Source: Fredinandcohnia onubensis (GTDB taxonomy: Bacteria; Bacillota; Bacilli; Bacillales; Bacillaceae_L). From it: 64,000 bases of DNA. A model generated the notes under the pieces. It searched no databases and was not told the DNA's origin. It worked only from the letters and a program-made list of their open reading frames with translations. Each line of letters begins with the position of its first letter. The stretch's first letter is position 1. The DNA lies in contig NZ_NSEA01000002.1 in NCBI RefSeq assembly GCF_002734285.1, positions 186,001 to 250,000 of the forward strand. The letters are read 5' to 3'. The position numbers were made by a program, and so were the translations under genes. Shown here one piece after another: positions 1-8,867 of the stretch.

Positions 1-645
1 GTTTGCAATGGTAGCTCTGGCATTAAACGTTTTAGGCTTTAAAATAAACCCCATCCCATATTCTAATATTTCTTCCTGTCTAGCAGGAAGTCCGATATTC
101 ATAATATAGATATTATCAACATATAATCCTGCATCCTTAAAATGTGGCTTAACAAACTCGATATCTACAATATCCTTTAGTCTACTGCCAGCCATTAGCT
201 TTTTGCAGATTAACAGACAAATGATACCCACAAGTATTCCAACCCACATATTGATTGCTAAATAGGCAAAGGTAGATAATAAGGAAGTAAAAATAACTAA
301 GTAATTTCGACTTTCGAAGGCAACCGCAATTCCTTCAATATATGTCTTTCCTCTTGGAACAAGTTCGTATGAATCAAGTTCAGTAAGTGTGTTTCGCTCC
401 ATATTTCGCACATCGCGAAATTGCGAAGCCGCAATTGTTAAGAAGGTGATTGCCGTAAAATCTTCTTCCATGATTGAAGGTACAGCCACAGTTCCCAAGC
501 CTGCAGCAATAAATCCTAACGCAATATGAATGATCTTACCATGTAGATATGTTGGATACTGACGATAATCTGTACGCAGCATGTAAAGGCGTACCGAAAC
601 TCCAAATATGACCCCAAATAAAATTGGGTATGTATATTCATTCAT
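1..645 (-). CDS. YIEGIA-domain membrane protein (SeaA/YphB-like), 3' end cut by window
   Basis: The first 215 codons are visible without a stop; the C-terminus lies beyond the window edge. The signature YIEGIA is at about residues 102-107. Hydrophobic segments lie at the N-terminus, around residues 38-55 and around 117-145, so it is a membrane protein. The family is restricted to spore formers, and the B. subtilis neighbour of yphA is implicated in spore envelope assembly. The start is ATG, one base from the yphA stop, so the two are co-transcribed. The family call is firm; the molecular function is unknown. Confidence 0.85.
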   Translation of the reverse strand, partial: MNEYTYPILFGVIFGVSVRLYMLRTDYRQYPTYLHGKIIHIALGFIAAGLGTVAVPSIMEEDFTAITFLTIAASQFRDVRNMERNTLTELDSYELVPRGKTYIEGIAVAFESRNYLVIFTSLLSTFAYLAINMWVGILVGIICLLICKKLMAGSRLKDIVDIEFVKPHFKDAGLYVDNIYIMNIGLPARQEEILEYGMGFILKPKTFNARATIAN

Positions 646-646
646 G

Positions 647-1246
647 CTAGCCGTGTTTCTCCTTTGTGTTTTTTTGGACCAGAACATCCACATGATGTAG
701 TAGAATCTCTAATGATGACCAAACAAAAATAAAACAAAAACTAATTGCAATAACATCTAAAAAGACAAATGAACCAATTTCATAAGAAAAGTTGACCTTA
801 TTTATAATAATTCCATAAAGAATATCCCCTTGTATAGCACCCACTAAAAGCCCAACCAATCGTAAACGGAAATCCTTTAATAACATTAAGGTTACGTAAA
901 TTAATGCGGCACCAAGCATCAAATTACGATTAAAAAAAAGCCAGACCGGGTCATATAATTCGAACATTAAGAAACTACAATACGCTAATGAAATGGTAAG
1001 AATACAAATTAGCATATAAAACACTTGTTTTTTTGGTCGTTTCGAAATTTCTTTTATGCAAAAAAACAAGATTGGAAAGATACTGTAATTTATTTTTATA
1101 TCACCCACTCCAACGTAGTACGGTGATAATATGATAGTTACTAGAAACAAAATTGATAGGAAAAGCCTTTCTTTGTTTTTCTTCATCAAAAAAGTACTAC
1201 ACACCCAAGCCATCCAAGAAATCCAATAAAATAAGACACCTTCCAT
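647..1246 (-). CDS. yphA: YphA family membrane protein
   Basis: A 199-residue hydrophobic protein with about six membrane segments, the same length as I recall for B. subtilis YphA. I chose the inner ATG (MEGVLFYW) because a GGGAGGTG ribosome binding site stands just before it; a longer reading frame from 1270 has no such site. It lies directly upstream of the YIEGIA gene. No catalytic motif is visible and the function is unknown. Confidence 0.8.
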   Translation of the reverse strand: MEGVLFYWISWMAWVCSTFLMKKNKERLFLSILFLVTIILSPYYVGVGDIKINYSIFPILFFCIKEISKRPKKQVFYMLICILTISLAYCSFLMFELYDPVWLFFNRNLMLGAALIYVTLMLLKDFRLRLVGLLVGAIQGDILYGIIINKVNFSYEIGSFVFLDVIAISFCFIFVWSSLEILLHHVDVLVQKNTKEKHG

Positions 1247-1418
1247 ATCTCCACCTCCCATTATTCCCATTATGGCTAGAAATTATGAATTTTAACCTTA
1301 TTTGAATACCAAAATTCCTTTTATGAAACAATAAAATGAATTCAGAAATACTCATTACCCCTATATACAATCCCCTAAAAAAAGGATTGTTATGTAGGAA
1401 GAAAGAGGTGGAAATGAA

Positions 1419-1562
1419 GTGGGTAAAGATAGACAGGAAAAAAAGCATAAAGAGGCGCGATTAACGGAGTCTGACCGTGATCAATCTCTTGACTATCCCG
1501 GCGCAACGAGATTAGATACTCCTGATGAAGCTAGGGAAATGAACCGTATGAATCCAAAATAA
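1419..1562 (+). CDS. ypzI: YpzI family small protein
   Basis: A 47-residue hydrophilic protein starting at GTG after AGAGGTGG. The product begins VGKDRQEKKHKEA and continues with ESDRDQSLDYPGATRL, matching the B. subtilis small protein YpzI that sits in the same place between yphA and ypfD. It has no membrane segment or signal peptide and is charged throughout. It is transcribed towards ypfD, and a terminator follows directly. The function is unknown. Confidence 0.85.
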   Translation: MGKDRQEKKHKEARLTESDRDQSLDYPGATRLDTPDEAREMNRMNPK

Positions 1563-1564
1563 AA

Positions 1565-1597
1565 AGCCCTCACCCATATGGGTGAGAGCTTTTTTTC
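1565..1597. terminator. Terminator shared by ypzI and ypfD
   Basis: CTCACCC-ATAT-GGGTGAG stem followed by seven T on the plus strand and preceded by an A-run, so it can serve both converging genes. Confidence 0.8.
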
Positions 1598-1606
1598 GAT
1601 GAATGC

Positions 1607-2743
1607 TTACTTTAATTTATTTAATTGGTCACCAATTACTTCTCCAAGCTGAAAACCAGTTGATTCTTCTTGTTGTTGGTATTTGCTGTAGTCTTCTTCA
1701 ACGTTTTCTTCTAGTTCTTTCATGCTTAATGAAATACGTTTTTCAGATTGATTTAGTTCAAGGATCTTCACTTTTACTTCTTGGCCTTCTTTTAATACCT
1801 CGTGAGGAGTGCCGATGTGCTTAGAAGAAATTTGTGAAATATGAACCAGCCCTTCAACTCCAGGTAACACTTCAACAAAAGCACCAAAGGAAACAAGTCT
1901 TCTTACTGTACCTTCAACTACATCGCCGATCGATAATTTTTCTGTGATGCTTTCCCAAGGTCCAGGTAATGTTTCCTTCACTGATAACGAAATTCTTTCA
2001 TTATCACGGTCAACAGATAATACCTTAACCTTAATCACTTGACCTTCTGATACAACATCGGAAGGCTTTGAGACATGCTCATGCGAAAGCTGAGAAATGT
2101 GTACAAGTCCATCAATACCGCCGATATCAACAAATGCGCCAAAATCTGTTAATCGTTGAACAGTACCTTCAAGAACAGCTCCAACTTGTAAAGAATCTAA
2201 AACCTGTTGTTTTTTATTTTTTTGCTCTTCTTCAACTACAGCACGATGTGATAAGATTACTCTATTTTTCTCACGGTCAAGCTCAACAACTTTAACAGTT
2301 AATGATTTGTCCTTGTAATCAGAGAAATCCTCCACATAATAATTTTCAACTAAAGATGCTGGAATAAATCCTCTTACACCGAGGTCAACAACAAGTCCAC
2401 CTTTTACAACATCTTTTACAACCGCTTCGAATACTTCACCTGAATTATATTTTTGCTCTAAATCATCCCACGCTTTAGAAGCAAGTACAGCTTTTTTGGA
2501 TAAAATTAAAGCTTCTTCCTCTACTTTTGTTACAGAAAGCTCTAATTCTTCTCCTTCTGATACAACATCACTAGCTTTTTCAACATGTAGGCTGGATAGC
2601 TCACTAATTGGGATAATGCCATCTAACTTACTGTTCTCAACTGATACAAAAACTTGCTTCTCCTCAACCTTTGTAATCTTGCCAGTGATTACATCACCAA
2701 CTTGTAACTCTTTGTACTCAACTTGGTTCATATCCTCTGCCAT
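1607..2743 (-). CDS. ypfD: S1-domain RNA-binding protein (30S ribosomal protein S1 homologue)
   Basis: A 378-residue protein with four S1 (OB-fold) repeats, each opening with a VGDVITGKI-type strand (for example VGAVLEGTVQRLTDFGAFVDIG and the GDVVEGTVRRLVSFGAFVEV repeat). E. coli RpsA has six repeats; the four-repeat form is typical of Bacilli, where it is not essential for translation. I chose ATG at 2743 (MAEDMNQ), nine bases after AAGGAGGT, over the frame start at 2761. It follows cmk-plsC as in other Bacillaceae, but a 300-bp structured spacer separates it from plsC. Confidence 0.93.
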   Translation of the reverse strand: MAEDMNQVEYKELQVGDVITGKITKVEEKQVFVSVENSKLDGIIPISELSSLHVEKASDVVSEGEELELSVTKVEEEALILSKKAVLASKAWDDLEQKYNSGEVFEAVVKDVVKGGLVVDLGVRGFIPASLVENYYVEDFSDYKDKSLTVKVVELDREKNRVILSHRAVVEEEQKNKKQQVLDSLQVGAVLEGTVQRLTDFGAFVDIGGIDGLVHISQLSHEHVSKPSDVVSEGQVIKVKVLSVDRDNERISLSVKETLPGPWESITEKLSIGDVVEGTVRRLVSFGAFVEVLPGVEGLVHISQISSKHIGTPHEVLKEGQEVKVKILELNQSEKRISLSMKELEENVEEDYSKYQQQEESTGFQLGEVIGDQLNKLK

Positions 2744-2804
2744 TCCAATTACCTCCTTCAAAGTCCAACACGAAAAACAATGTATGTATAAATAATATTA
2801 TCAA

Positions 2805-2930
2805 ATGCGCCTTGGCGTATTTGCGCCCGATTTTTAGGCCCACAGGAAGTGGGTCATAAAGACGTTGCCACAGGATGTGGCGTACTTAGTCTTTGATCTT
2901 ACAAATCGAAAAATTTCCTTTGAAAAATCG
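2805..2930. repeat. Structured intergenic element (twin hairpins with AGGAN loops)
   Basis: Nested inverted repeats: ATGCGCC/GGCGTAT (2805-2820); an outer stem CGATTTTT (2828-2835) with AAAAATCG (2923-2930); inside it CCCAC-AGGAA-GTGGG (2839-2853), and AAAGAC/GTCTTT (2858-2894) enclosing GCCAC-AGGAT-GTGGC (2867-2881). The two inner hairpins share the pattern CCACAGGANGTGG. I recall similar sequences as dispersed intergenic repeats in Bacillaceae genomes, but only one copy is in this window. No ORF is supported here. Confidence 0.6.
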
Positions 2931-2947
2931 TGGCATCCGCCGGAGGC

Positions 2948-2989
2948 TAACTTTATTAAGTAGAGGTATACCTCTACTTAATAAAGTTA
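2948..2989. repeat. 42-bp perfect palindrome
   Basis: The 21 bases 2948-2968 (from TAACTTTATTAAG to GAGGTA) are exactly reverse-complementary to 2969-2989, with no loop. It lies between plsC and ypfD, next to the structured element. There is no clean T-tract, so it is not a typical terminator. Confidence 0.9.
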
Positions 2990-3050
2990 AAAATATTCTT
3001 TTAATTAACTTCTAATAAATAGAGATATTTGTCAAGTATAAACTCTTAAT

Positions 3051-3632
3051 CTATTGATATTTTTCCTGTATTTCTCTTATAGAATCCATAATTTTATTGG
3101 TTACATCTTCAGGTGATGCTTTTTCAGTTCTGAACTTTTCCATCTGAACTGGCTCACCGTATACCACTCTTAATTTACCAAACAGTTTATAAGGCCCTAA
3201 GATTGCGCACGGGATAACAACACAATCAGTTCGTAGTGCAAAAAAGCCAACTCCCGCTAAACCTTTTCCCAGCTTTCCATCCTTACTCCTTGTTCCTTCA
3301 GGGAAAATGCCTAAAACATTCCCTTCTTTTAGCACCTTTAATGCTGTTCTTAGTGCTTCACGATCACTCATCCCACGCTTTACTGGGAATGCATTTATTT
3401 TTGGTAAAATCGCACCTAATACTGGTACGTTAAACAATTCCTCTTTTGCCATAAAGTGAATATGTCTTGGAGAAGTTACTCCAACTACAGGTGGGTCTAA
3501 ATTGTCGATATGATTCGAACAAATCAAGACCCCACCTTCCTTAGGTATATTCTCCTTACCTATTACTTCAATACGGTAAAGAGGCTTGATGATTGCTGCA
3601 ACTAATCCTCTTGCAAAGGGGTAGAGATTCAT
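3051..3632 (-). CDS. plsC: 1-acyl-sn-glycerol-3-phosphate acyltransferase
   Basis: A 193-residue membrane-associated enzyme that acylates lysophosphatidic acid to phosphatidic acid in phospholipid synthesis. The acyltransferase motif NHIDNLD (HX4D type) is near residue 40 and FPEGTRS near residue 110; KEELF and the downstream GVGFFALR region fit the PlsC family. The frame opens three codons upstream at a TTG overlapping the cmk stop, but ATG (MNLYPFARG) has better spacing from AAAGGA. It is translationally close to cmk, the usual Bacillaceae arrangement. Confidence 0.93.
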   Translation of the reverse strand: MNLYPFARGLVAAIIKPLYRIEVIGKENIPKEGGVLICSNHIDNLDPPVVGVTSPRHIHFMAKEELFNVPVLGAILPKINAFPVKRGMSDREALRTALKVLKEGNVLGIFPEGTRSKDGKLGKGLAGVGFFALRTDCVVIPCAILGPYKLFGKLRVVYGEPVQMEKFRTEKASPEDVTNKIMDSIREIQEKYQ

Positions 3633-3637
3633 TCCAT

Positions 3638-4309
3638 TCAAATCCTTTCCTTTACAACATCCATAATCTTTGCAACAACCTCTTCGATGCCTAATGATGT
3701 TGTATCAATTTCAATCGCATCTTCTGCTTTTCGTAATGGAGCAACCTCTCGTTCTGAATCTAGTTTGTCTCTTTGTGCAATTTCCAACTTTAGTTGCTCT
3801 AAATCCGACTGATATCCTTTCGATAGATTTTCTTGGTGGCGACGTTCTGCCCTTTCATCAACAGAAGCGAGAAGGAATATTTTCACTTCTGCATCTGGCA
3901 GCACATGAGTCCCGATATCCCTTCCATCCATCACAACTCCACCGGACTTAGCTAAGCTTTGTTGGCGTCTTACCATATCTTCCCGAACTTTACGATGCTT
4001 AGAAACAATAGAAACTGAATTTGTTACATCATGCTGTCGAATTTTTTCGGTTACATCATTATTATCAATAAAAACAAGCTGACCAATTTCGCTAGGTCTT
4101 AATTCTATATTTGCATTTTGAAGAGCATCAAGAATTTGTTCTTCACTTTCTAGATCTAAGGATAATTGCAATGCTTTGTAGGTTAATGCACGGTACATTG
4201 CACCTGTATCAACATATATGTAAGATAATTCTTTTGCAATAATTTTTGCAACAGTACTTTTTCCAGCAGCTGCTGGTCCGTCTATTGCGATTGAAATCTT
4301 CTTGTCCAT
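3638..4309 (-). CDS. cmk: Cytidylate kinase
   Basis: A 223-residue cytosolic kinase converting CMP or dCMP to the diphosphate. The P-loop GPAAAGKST is at residues 10-18, followed by DTGAMYRAL and VMDGRDIGT, which are typical of bacterial CMP kinases, and a lid-like RAERRHQEN segment. Length is normal for the family. ATG follows AGGAGG at a somewhat long distance of about 12 bases. It is first in the cmk-plsC pair. Confidence 0.96.
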   Translation of the reverse strand: MDKKISIAIDGPAAAGKSTVAKIIAKELSYIYVDTGAMYRALTYKALQLSLDLESEEQILDALQNANIELRPSEIGQLVFIDNNDVTEKIRQHDVTNSVSIVSKHRKVREDMVRRQQSLAKSGGVVMDGRDIGTHVLPDAEVKIFLLASVDERAERRHQENLSKGYQSDLEQLKLEIAQRDKLDSEREVAPLRKAEDAIEIDTTSLGIEEVVAKIMDVVKERI

Positions 4310-4427
4310 AAACTAAGTAAGCCTCCTGTTAGTAACGCTCTAAAAAGGTCCTTTTACCTTGATAAACAAATAAGCTTGTTCTCTAAAGCTTATTATATTT
4401 ATTCATTAGAACAGTATTCCTTCTTAC

Positions 4428-4453
4428 GAAAAAATGCAGGGAATCCCTGCATT
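4428..4453 (-). terminator. Terminator downstream of ypfB
   Basis: On the minus strand ATGCAGGGA-TCCCTGCAT is followed by six T. Confidence 0.8.
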
Positions 4454-4459
4454 TATATT

Positions 4460-4642
4460 TTAATTGTTATCTAATAATGTTTCAATGGTTTTAGTCGTGT
4501 CTGATTTATCGACACCTTCATATTCAATCATTCTCGTGATGTACGGAGTCAACGGGCTATATAAAATAATAGCCTGTGCAACAAGTAGAAAGATAAATTG
4601 AATAATAGCAAGCTTGATTAAAATACGTTCAAAATTTTTCAT
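4460..4642 (-). CDS. ypfB: YpfB family small membrane protein (DUF5359)
   Basis: A 60-residue protein with one membrane helix (about residues 10-30) and an acidic C-terminal tail. Size, position next to ypfA and the start MKNFERILIKL fit the YpfB/DUF5359 family. It has its own terminator just downstream and no enzymatic motif. The function is unknown. Confidence 0.75.
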   Translation of the reverse strand: MKNFERILIKLAIIQFIFLLVAQAIILYSPLTPYITRMIEYEGVDKSDTTKTIETLLDNN

Positions 4643-4715
4643 TCCATACCAGCCCTAAACCAAGTTTTTACTACTAGTATGCTAATGTATCTCTTTTTTT
4701 ATTCTGGAAAGCATG

Positions 4716-5393
4716 CTATTCTTTCAATTCGCTAGAATGTATGCCTTTTTTCTTTAACAATAATTGTCTTTGAAAACAAAACTTAATTAACTGTTGCCGA
4801 GCAGACTCTGTAACGTCCACAAATTTAATTGACGCTTTTTTTCTTTCTCCGTTTTTCCCTTCAACAATACGGATTACTTTACTTTTAAAGGATACGTATT
4901 GATATTCGTCAGGAAGGGTTGGGAAGACAAAATATGTGTTTATATCTGCTCCAGGATTAAGGCTTTTCGAAGAAGGTAGAATGATTGAGGCACCACCAGC
5001 ACTAATATCATGAGTAATTGTAACAAATGGCTGAAACTCCCCGTTCATGCTGTGGATAGCAACATCTACTGGTGTTTCTATACGTACATATTCTCGTCGT
5101 TGAATCTTAAACATCTGATCGTCACCTGGAAAGGAAAGAACAATCATAGGGATATTTTGTTTAACTCTGCCTAGTACTGAAGTATCAAAAAAATAAGCCG
5201 AAGTACTATCTCCCGCTACAAAAGCCTTTAACATTGTTCCATTTAATAAATAAACTGTTTTCCCTGTTTTCGTATTAACAGGATAGTCAATATAGAGCTT
5301 GTGTTCATTTCTTTCAACAACCCTGCACCTATATTTCTCACCATTTGGATTAGTGGTTGGTTCAAGGTTTATCATATCCCCAATTTTCAACAC
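4716..5393 (-). CDS. ypfA: PilZ-domain c-di-GMP receptor (YcgR-like flagellar brake, YpfA/MotI)
   Basis: A 225-residue protein with an N-terminal YcgR-type domain and a C-terminal PilZ domain. The c-di-GMP binding motifs are present: RREYVR near residue 100 (RxxxR) and DISAGGAS near residue 130 (D/NxSxxG). In B. subtilis the orthologue (MotI/DgrA) binds c-di-GMP and disengages MotA of the flagellar stator. The start is GTG with only a weak AAAGAG upstream; an ATG six codons inside is an alternative. It is cytosolic. Confidence 0.9.
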   Translation of the reverse strand: MLKIGDMINLEPTTNPNGEKYRCRVVERNEHKLYIDYPVNTKTGKTVYLLNGTMLKAFVAGDSTSAYFFDTSVLGRVKQNIPMIVLSFPGDDQMFKIQRREYVRIETPVDVAIHSMNGEFQPFVTITHDISAGGASIILPSSKSLNPGADINTYFVFPTLPDEYQYVSFKSKVIRIVEGKNGERKKASIKFVDVTESARQQLIKFCFQRQLLLKKKGIHSSELKE

Positions 5394-5444
5394 GGACGTT
5401 CACTCTTTCTAAAACATTCTGTATACTAATTAAACCACGAATAA

Positions 5445-5478
5445 ATAAAAAAAGGAAAGCAAATTTGCTTTCCTTTTT
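5445..5478 (-). terminator. Terminator of the sleB-ypeB operon
   Basis: Minus-strand AAAGGAAAGCAAATTTGCTTTCC hairpin followed by a run of T, eight bases after the ypeB stop. Confidence 0.85.
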
Positions 5479-5484
5479 GTACGC

Positions 5485-6840
5485 CTATGATTTGTTTAAC
5501 CCTTTATAGACTGGCTCAGCATTTTTAAGCTTTTCAACCTTTTCTTCAAATCCATTTTCAGCATTGATAAAGATTCGGTACGTATCATTATTAATGGTTC
5601 CTAAGAACTCATAGCAAAGGACGTCTTGGTCTAGATCATTTGTAATGATAGCTAGACGATCTTCCATTATTTCAAGATTCGGGTTAATATGTTTCTTCGC
5701 TTCTTCTATTGAAATTTTTGGTTTACCTGCTGTTTTTATCTTGCCGGCCATTAAATAATCTCTTGCCGTAAATCCGATAATGTTTCCATCATCAAGTGCA
5801 ACTTTCATTTTAATGGAATCTGAATACACTCTGACTCCATTAACAGATGAAACGAAATTAAATACTCCGATGTTATCATATTGAGCACTTTCAAATAGCT
5901 CTAAGTTTTCAAATTTATTCTCTTTTAAAAATTTCTGAGCTCTGTTATATGCATCATTAAGACTGATTGCACTTTTTGCAACTTCACGGTTACGAATGAT
6001 CCAAATCGGAACTCCACCCTTTTTCGTAATATCCATGAACGTATTTACTTTTGATTTTGGATCATTTATTTCTAGACTATAAAATCCATTTTGCGACCCC
6101 TCACCATTTTCAGTAACTAACATTTCAATGTTCCCTTTTAACCCTAGGAACTTTTTTGCGACTTCTTTTGCTTGTTCTTCATTTATTTCCGGTCCTTCTA
6201 AATCAGGAAATTTCTCACCATCTTTTTTCGTGGTTGTTAGCGTGACACCAAACTCACTCTCAGAGTAAGCAGCCACATTTTTTTCGACGGTTTTAAGACC
6301 ATCTATAATGGTGTTATCAGCCTGTTTTTCACCTGAAGCTAGCGCTAATTCAACATCCATCCAGCGAAGGTTATTCTCCATAACTAGATGTTGGACAGTC
6401 CGAAGCTCCTTTTGGATATCCTCTGAATTTTTATAGAGCTGTTGAAGCGTAGCGTATTCTTTATCAGACAATGGCTCTTTTGATAGGTCACGTACCGCTG
6501 TACGATAACTAAAATCCCCGATATTACTTAGAAACTCTTCCGTTTTATTAAAAGGCATAAGAGACAATGGTAATTGTCCTACATCTGAATGTGCCTCGGA
6601 CGTAAGTCTCCACACGTCTGCAAGTGTTGGAGAAAGTGAACTTTGTGAATTCATTGCAAGTGTTGTTCCAATTTTGTCGTGTAAAAGGTCAATATGATAG
6701 GTTAAATTATGAAACGCTCGTTGGTAGTTATTTTCTGCTTGTATTAGAATGGCATTTTTCTCTTGGTGCTCTTTATAGCCCCAATAGCCTGTTCCAATAA
6801 TCCCTATTGTAAGTACTGTAATTAATATTCCTCTTAGCAA
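5485..6840 (-). CDS. ypeB: Germination protein YpeB
   Basis: A 451-residue spore protein with an N-terminal membrane anchor (about residues 3-20) and PepSY-type repeats in the C-terminal half. In Bacillus, YpeB and SleB depend on each other for assembly in the dormant spore, and YpeB keeps SleB inactive until germination. Length matches B. subtilis YpeB (about 450). The start is TTG after AAGGTGAG. It lies 18 bases after sleB and is co-transcribed with it. Confidence 0.95.
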   Translation of the reverse strand: MLRGILITVLTIGIIGTGYWGYKEHQEKNAILIQAENNYQRAFHNLTYHIDLLHDKIGTTLAMNSQSSLSPTLADVWRLTSEAHSDVGQLPLSLMPFNKTEEFLSNIGDFSYRTAVRDLSKEPLSDKEYATLQQLYKNSEDIQKELRTVQHLVMENNLRWMDVELALASGEKQADNTIIDGLKTVEKNVAAYSESEFGVTLTTTKKDGEKFPDLEGPEINEEQAKEVAKKFLGLKGNIEMLVTENGEGSQNGFYSLEINDPKSKVNTFMDITKKGGVPIWIIRNREVAKSAISLNDAYNRAQKFLKENKFENLELFESAQYDNIGVFNFVSSVNGVRVYSDSIKMKVALDDGNIIGFTARDYLMAGKIKTAGKPKISIEEAKKHINPNLEIMEDRLAIITNDLDQDVLCYEFLGTINNDTYRIFINAENGFEEKVEKLKNAEPVYKGLNKS

Positions 6841-6858
6841 ATTGTCTCACCTTCCATT

Positions 6859-7959
6859 CTAATTACAGAATATGTGCTTTCCGATTCTCTTAATTTGCGG
6901 TCTACCCCAAATCCACTTACTTGTTGCTGTATCTGGATTAAAGTAATAGGTCGCACCTCCTGTCGGATCCCAACCATTTATCGCATCAATTACTGCTTTT
7001 TTTGCCTGCTCATTCGGCGTCAACCAAATTTGTCCATCCGCCACTGCCGTAAACGCAAGTGGTTCAAAAATAACACCAGATACTGTATCCGGGAAAGTCG
7101 GGCTATCCAAACGATTTAAAATCACTGCTGCAATTGCTACTTGTCCAACATATGGCTCTCCACGAGCTTCTCCATAAACTGCATTTGCAAGGAGCTGAAT
7201 ATCATTTTGTGAAAATCCACCCGGCATATTCACTGCTGTTGGTCCTTGTGATTGTGCCTCTTCCTTCTGTTCAACCTTTGCTTGTTGTTTAGCTGGTTGT
7301 TTCGGTTGAGCTTGAGGCTGTTGAGCCTGACCAGCTTGGCCCTGCTGCCCTTGTGGTTGTTTTGGCTGAGCTTGAGGCTGCTGTTGCTGTTGCGCTGGTT
7401 GCTTCGCTTGCGGTTGCTGTTGTGCTGGCGCTTTAGCCTTCGGTTGTTGTGCTTGTCCCTGGCCTGCCTGTGGTTGCTTTTGCTCCGCTGTAAATTGCTT
7501 TTCTATATCAGTTCGCCTTGTTTCTGCCGCTGTTTTTGCTTTTTGGATGTTCGCTTCAGATGGAGCGGACTGGATGCTCCACGGAACGCCTCCATAGTGG
7601 GTAAAACGATTCCCTTTACGCAAATTATCATATACAAATTGCTTATTATATTTTGTAAAGCGGTTTATCATGGCTTTCGTTTTGTCACCAACAAGCCCAT
7701 CCACTTCTTCTAGCCCGAAAGCCTTTTGGAAGTTACGAACAGCCCAATACGTACTCCATCCATACACTCCATCAATCGTTCCGTGGTAATAACCGTTATA
7801 CTGAAGTCTTGATTGCAATTCAATTACATCGTCACCTGTTGCACCACGTTGAATAATCTGTTCAGAAAAAGCATGAACATTATAATTAGTTCCGCCGATG
7901 AACACACTGACAAACATGATAAGGACGATGGGGAACATCAAATATTTTTTGAAGCTCAT
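6859..7959 (-). CDS. sleB: Spore cortex-lytic enzyme SleB with long Gln/Pro-rich linker
   Basis: A 366-residue lytic transglycosylase that degrades cortex peptidoglycan during germination. Order: signal peptide (about residues 1-31), peptidoglycan-binding domain (GATGDDVIELQSRL), a Q/P/A/K-rich linker of about 90 residues, and the SleB hydrolase domain with NAVYGEARGEP and AIAAVILNR. B. subtilis SleB is about 305 residues; the excess here is the linker. ATG at 7959 is eight bases from GGGAGGT and preferred over a TTG two codons upstream. It is followed by its partner ypeB. Confidence 0.95.
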   Translation of the reverse strand: MSFKKYLMFPIVLIMFVSVFIGGTNYNVHAFSEQIIQRGATGDDVIELQSRLQYNGYYHGTIDGVYGWSTYWAVRNFQKAFGLEEVDGLVGDKTKAMINRFTKYNKQFVYDNLRKGNRFTHYGGVPWSIQSAPSEANIQKAKTAAETRRTDIEKQFTAEQKQPQAGQGQAQQPKAKAPAQQQPQAKQPAQQQQQPQAQPKQPQGQQGQAGQAQQPQAQPKQPAKQQAKVEQKEEAQSQGPTAVNMPGGFSQNDIQLLANAVYGEARGEPYVGQVAIAAVILNRLDSPTFPDTVSGVIFEPLAFTAVADGQIWLTPNEQAKKAVIDAINGWDPTGGATYYFNPDTATSKWIWGRPQIKRIGKHIFCN

Positions 7960-8059
7960 GATCAATTACCTCCCTAACCATTTTCTATATATACTTACAA
8001 GTATTTTCTGTAGAGATTGGTATTTTATTCAGATTTTATATTTGATTAAAAATGAACAT

Positions 8060-8090
8060 AAAAAATAACCTGCCTAAGCGACAGGTTATC
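8060..8090 (-). terminator. Terminator of prsW
   Basis: Minus-strand ATAACCTG...CAGGTTAT stem followed by TTTTTTA, overlapping the prsW stop. Confidence 0.75.
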
Positions 8091-8731
8091 TATACATTTG
8101 GTTTTGCTATTTTTACTTTTCGTAATCCAAACCACCATAAAAACAACATAAATGGGATCATCATATAAATCCATTTCTTTAAAGATAAAAGTATGTAATC
8201 GTACATCCCATGTAACAGGAATGGAAATAAGAAGGATATCAAAATCCATTTTCGCTTTTCATTAGGAGAAAATTTAGCTTTTCCAAGATAAAACCCCATA
8301 ATCACACCGAAAAGAGCGTGACTTGATACTGGTAAAAGGGCTCGACCTACAGCCAAATGAACCCCATTCGCCAATAGATAAAGAATATTTTCTAAAGTTG
8401 CAAATCCTAACGACAGCGCCGCACCATAGACTATTCCGTCATATTGTTCATCAAATTCAATATGCTGATAAACGGTATAAAAAAGGATAAACCATTTAAA
8501 AAACTCTTCTAATAAAGCTACCCTTAAGAAAGCCTGTGAAAAGCTGTGCTTAAATACCTCTTCAACCCCTAAGACATATTGAATAAACATGATTGGAAAT
8601 ACCAATAATGCACCAAAAATGAATATTCGAAAAACCATTAAAATGGGTTCTGCTTCATATTTATCTTTTAAATAAAAATAACTTAATAACGCAAGTCCAG
8701 GTGCAAGTCCTGCGGTTATGACCGCCACCAT
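8090..8731 (-). CDS. prsW: Glutamic-type intramembrane protease PrsW
   Basis: A 213-residue protein with about eight membrane segments. The catalytic motif LLEEFFKW (EExxK type), the HALFG helix and the C-terminal HGMYDY match PrsW. In B. subtilis it makes the first cut in anti-sigma factor RsiW under envelope stress. RsiW/SigW are not in this window, although sigX-rsiX is. ATG (MVAVITAG) follows AGAGGAAT and is preferred over an in-frame start nine codons upstream. It keeps the B. subtilis position next to sleB-ypeB and ypdA. Confidence 0.92.
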   Translation of the reverse strand: MVAVITAGLAPGLALLSYFYLKDKYEAEPILMVFRIFIFGALLVFPIMFIQYVLGVEEVFKHSFSQAFLRVALLEEFFKWFILFYTVYQHIEFDEQYDGIVYGAALSLGFATLENILYLLANGVHLAVGRALLPVSSHALFGVIMGFYLGKAKFSPNEKRKWILISFLFPFLLHGMYDYILLSLKKWIYMMIPFMLFLWWFGLRKVKIAKPNV

Positions 8732-8867
8732 ATAATTCCTCTTCTCCCTAATAATCAATTAATGTTTGAGTAACAGATACTTTTATCGTAACATGTAAGT
8801 TGGTAAATGAAAATATGAACTATCCTGTTTATGGATAATTTTTCTATATAGAATTGAGGGAGTTACA

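Noticed and set aside
1197-1448. 83-codon minus-strand frame upstream of yphA
   Set aside because: It overlaps both the yphA start and the well-supported ypzI gene and has no ribosome binding site.
2948-2989. Treating the 42-bp palindrome as a plsC terminator
   Set aside because: There is no loop and no clean T-run on either side, and symmetry is far longer than needed.
7252-7713. 153-codon plus-strand frame rich in Leu and Arg
   Set aside because: It is the reverse of the Gln/Pro-rich SleB linker; composition is an artefact of the repeat.
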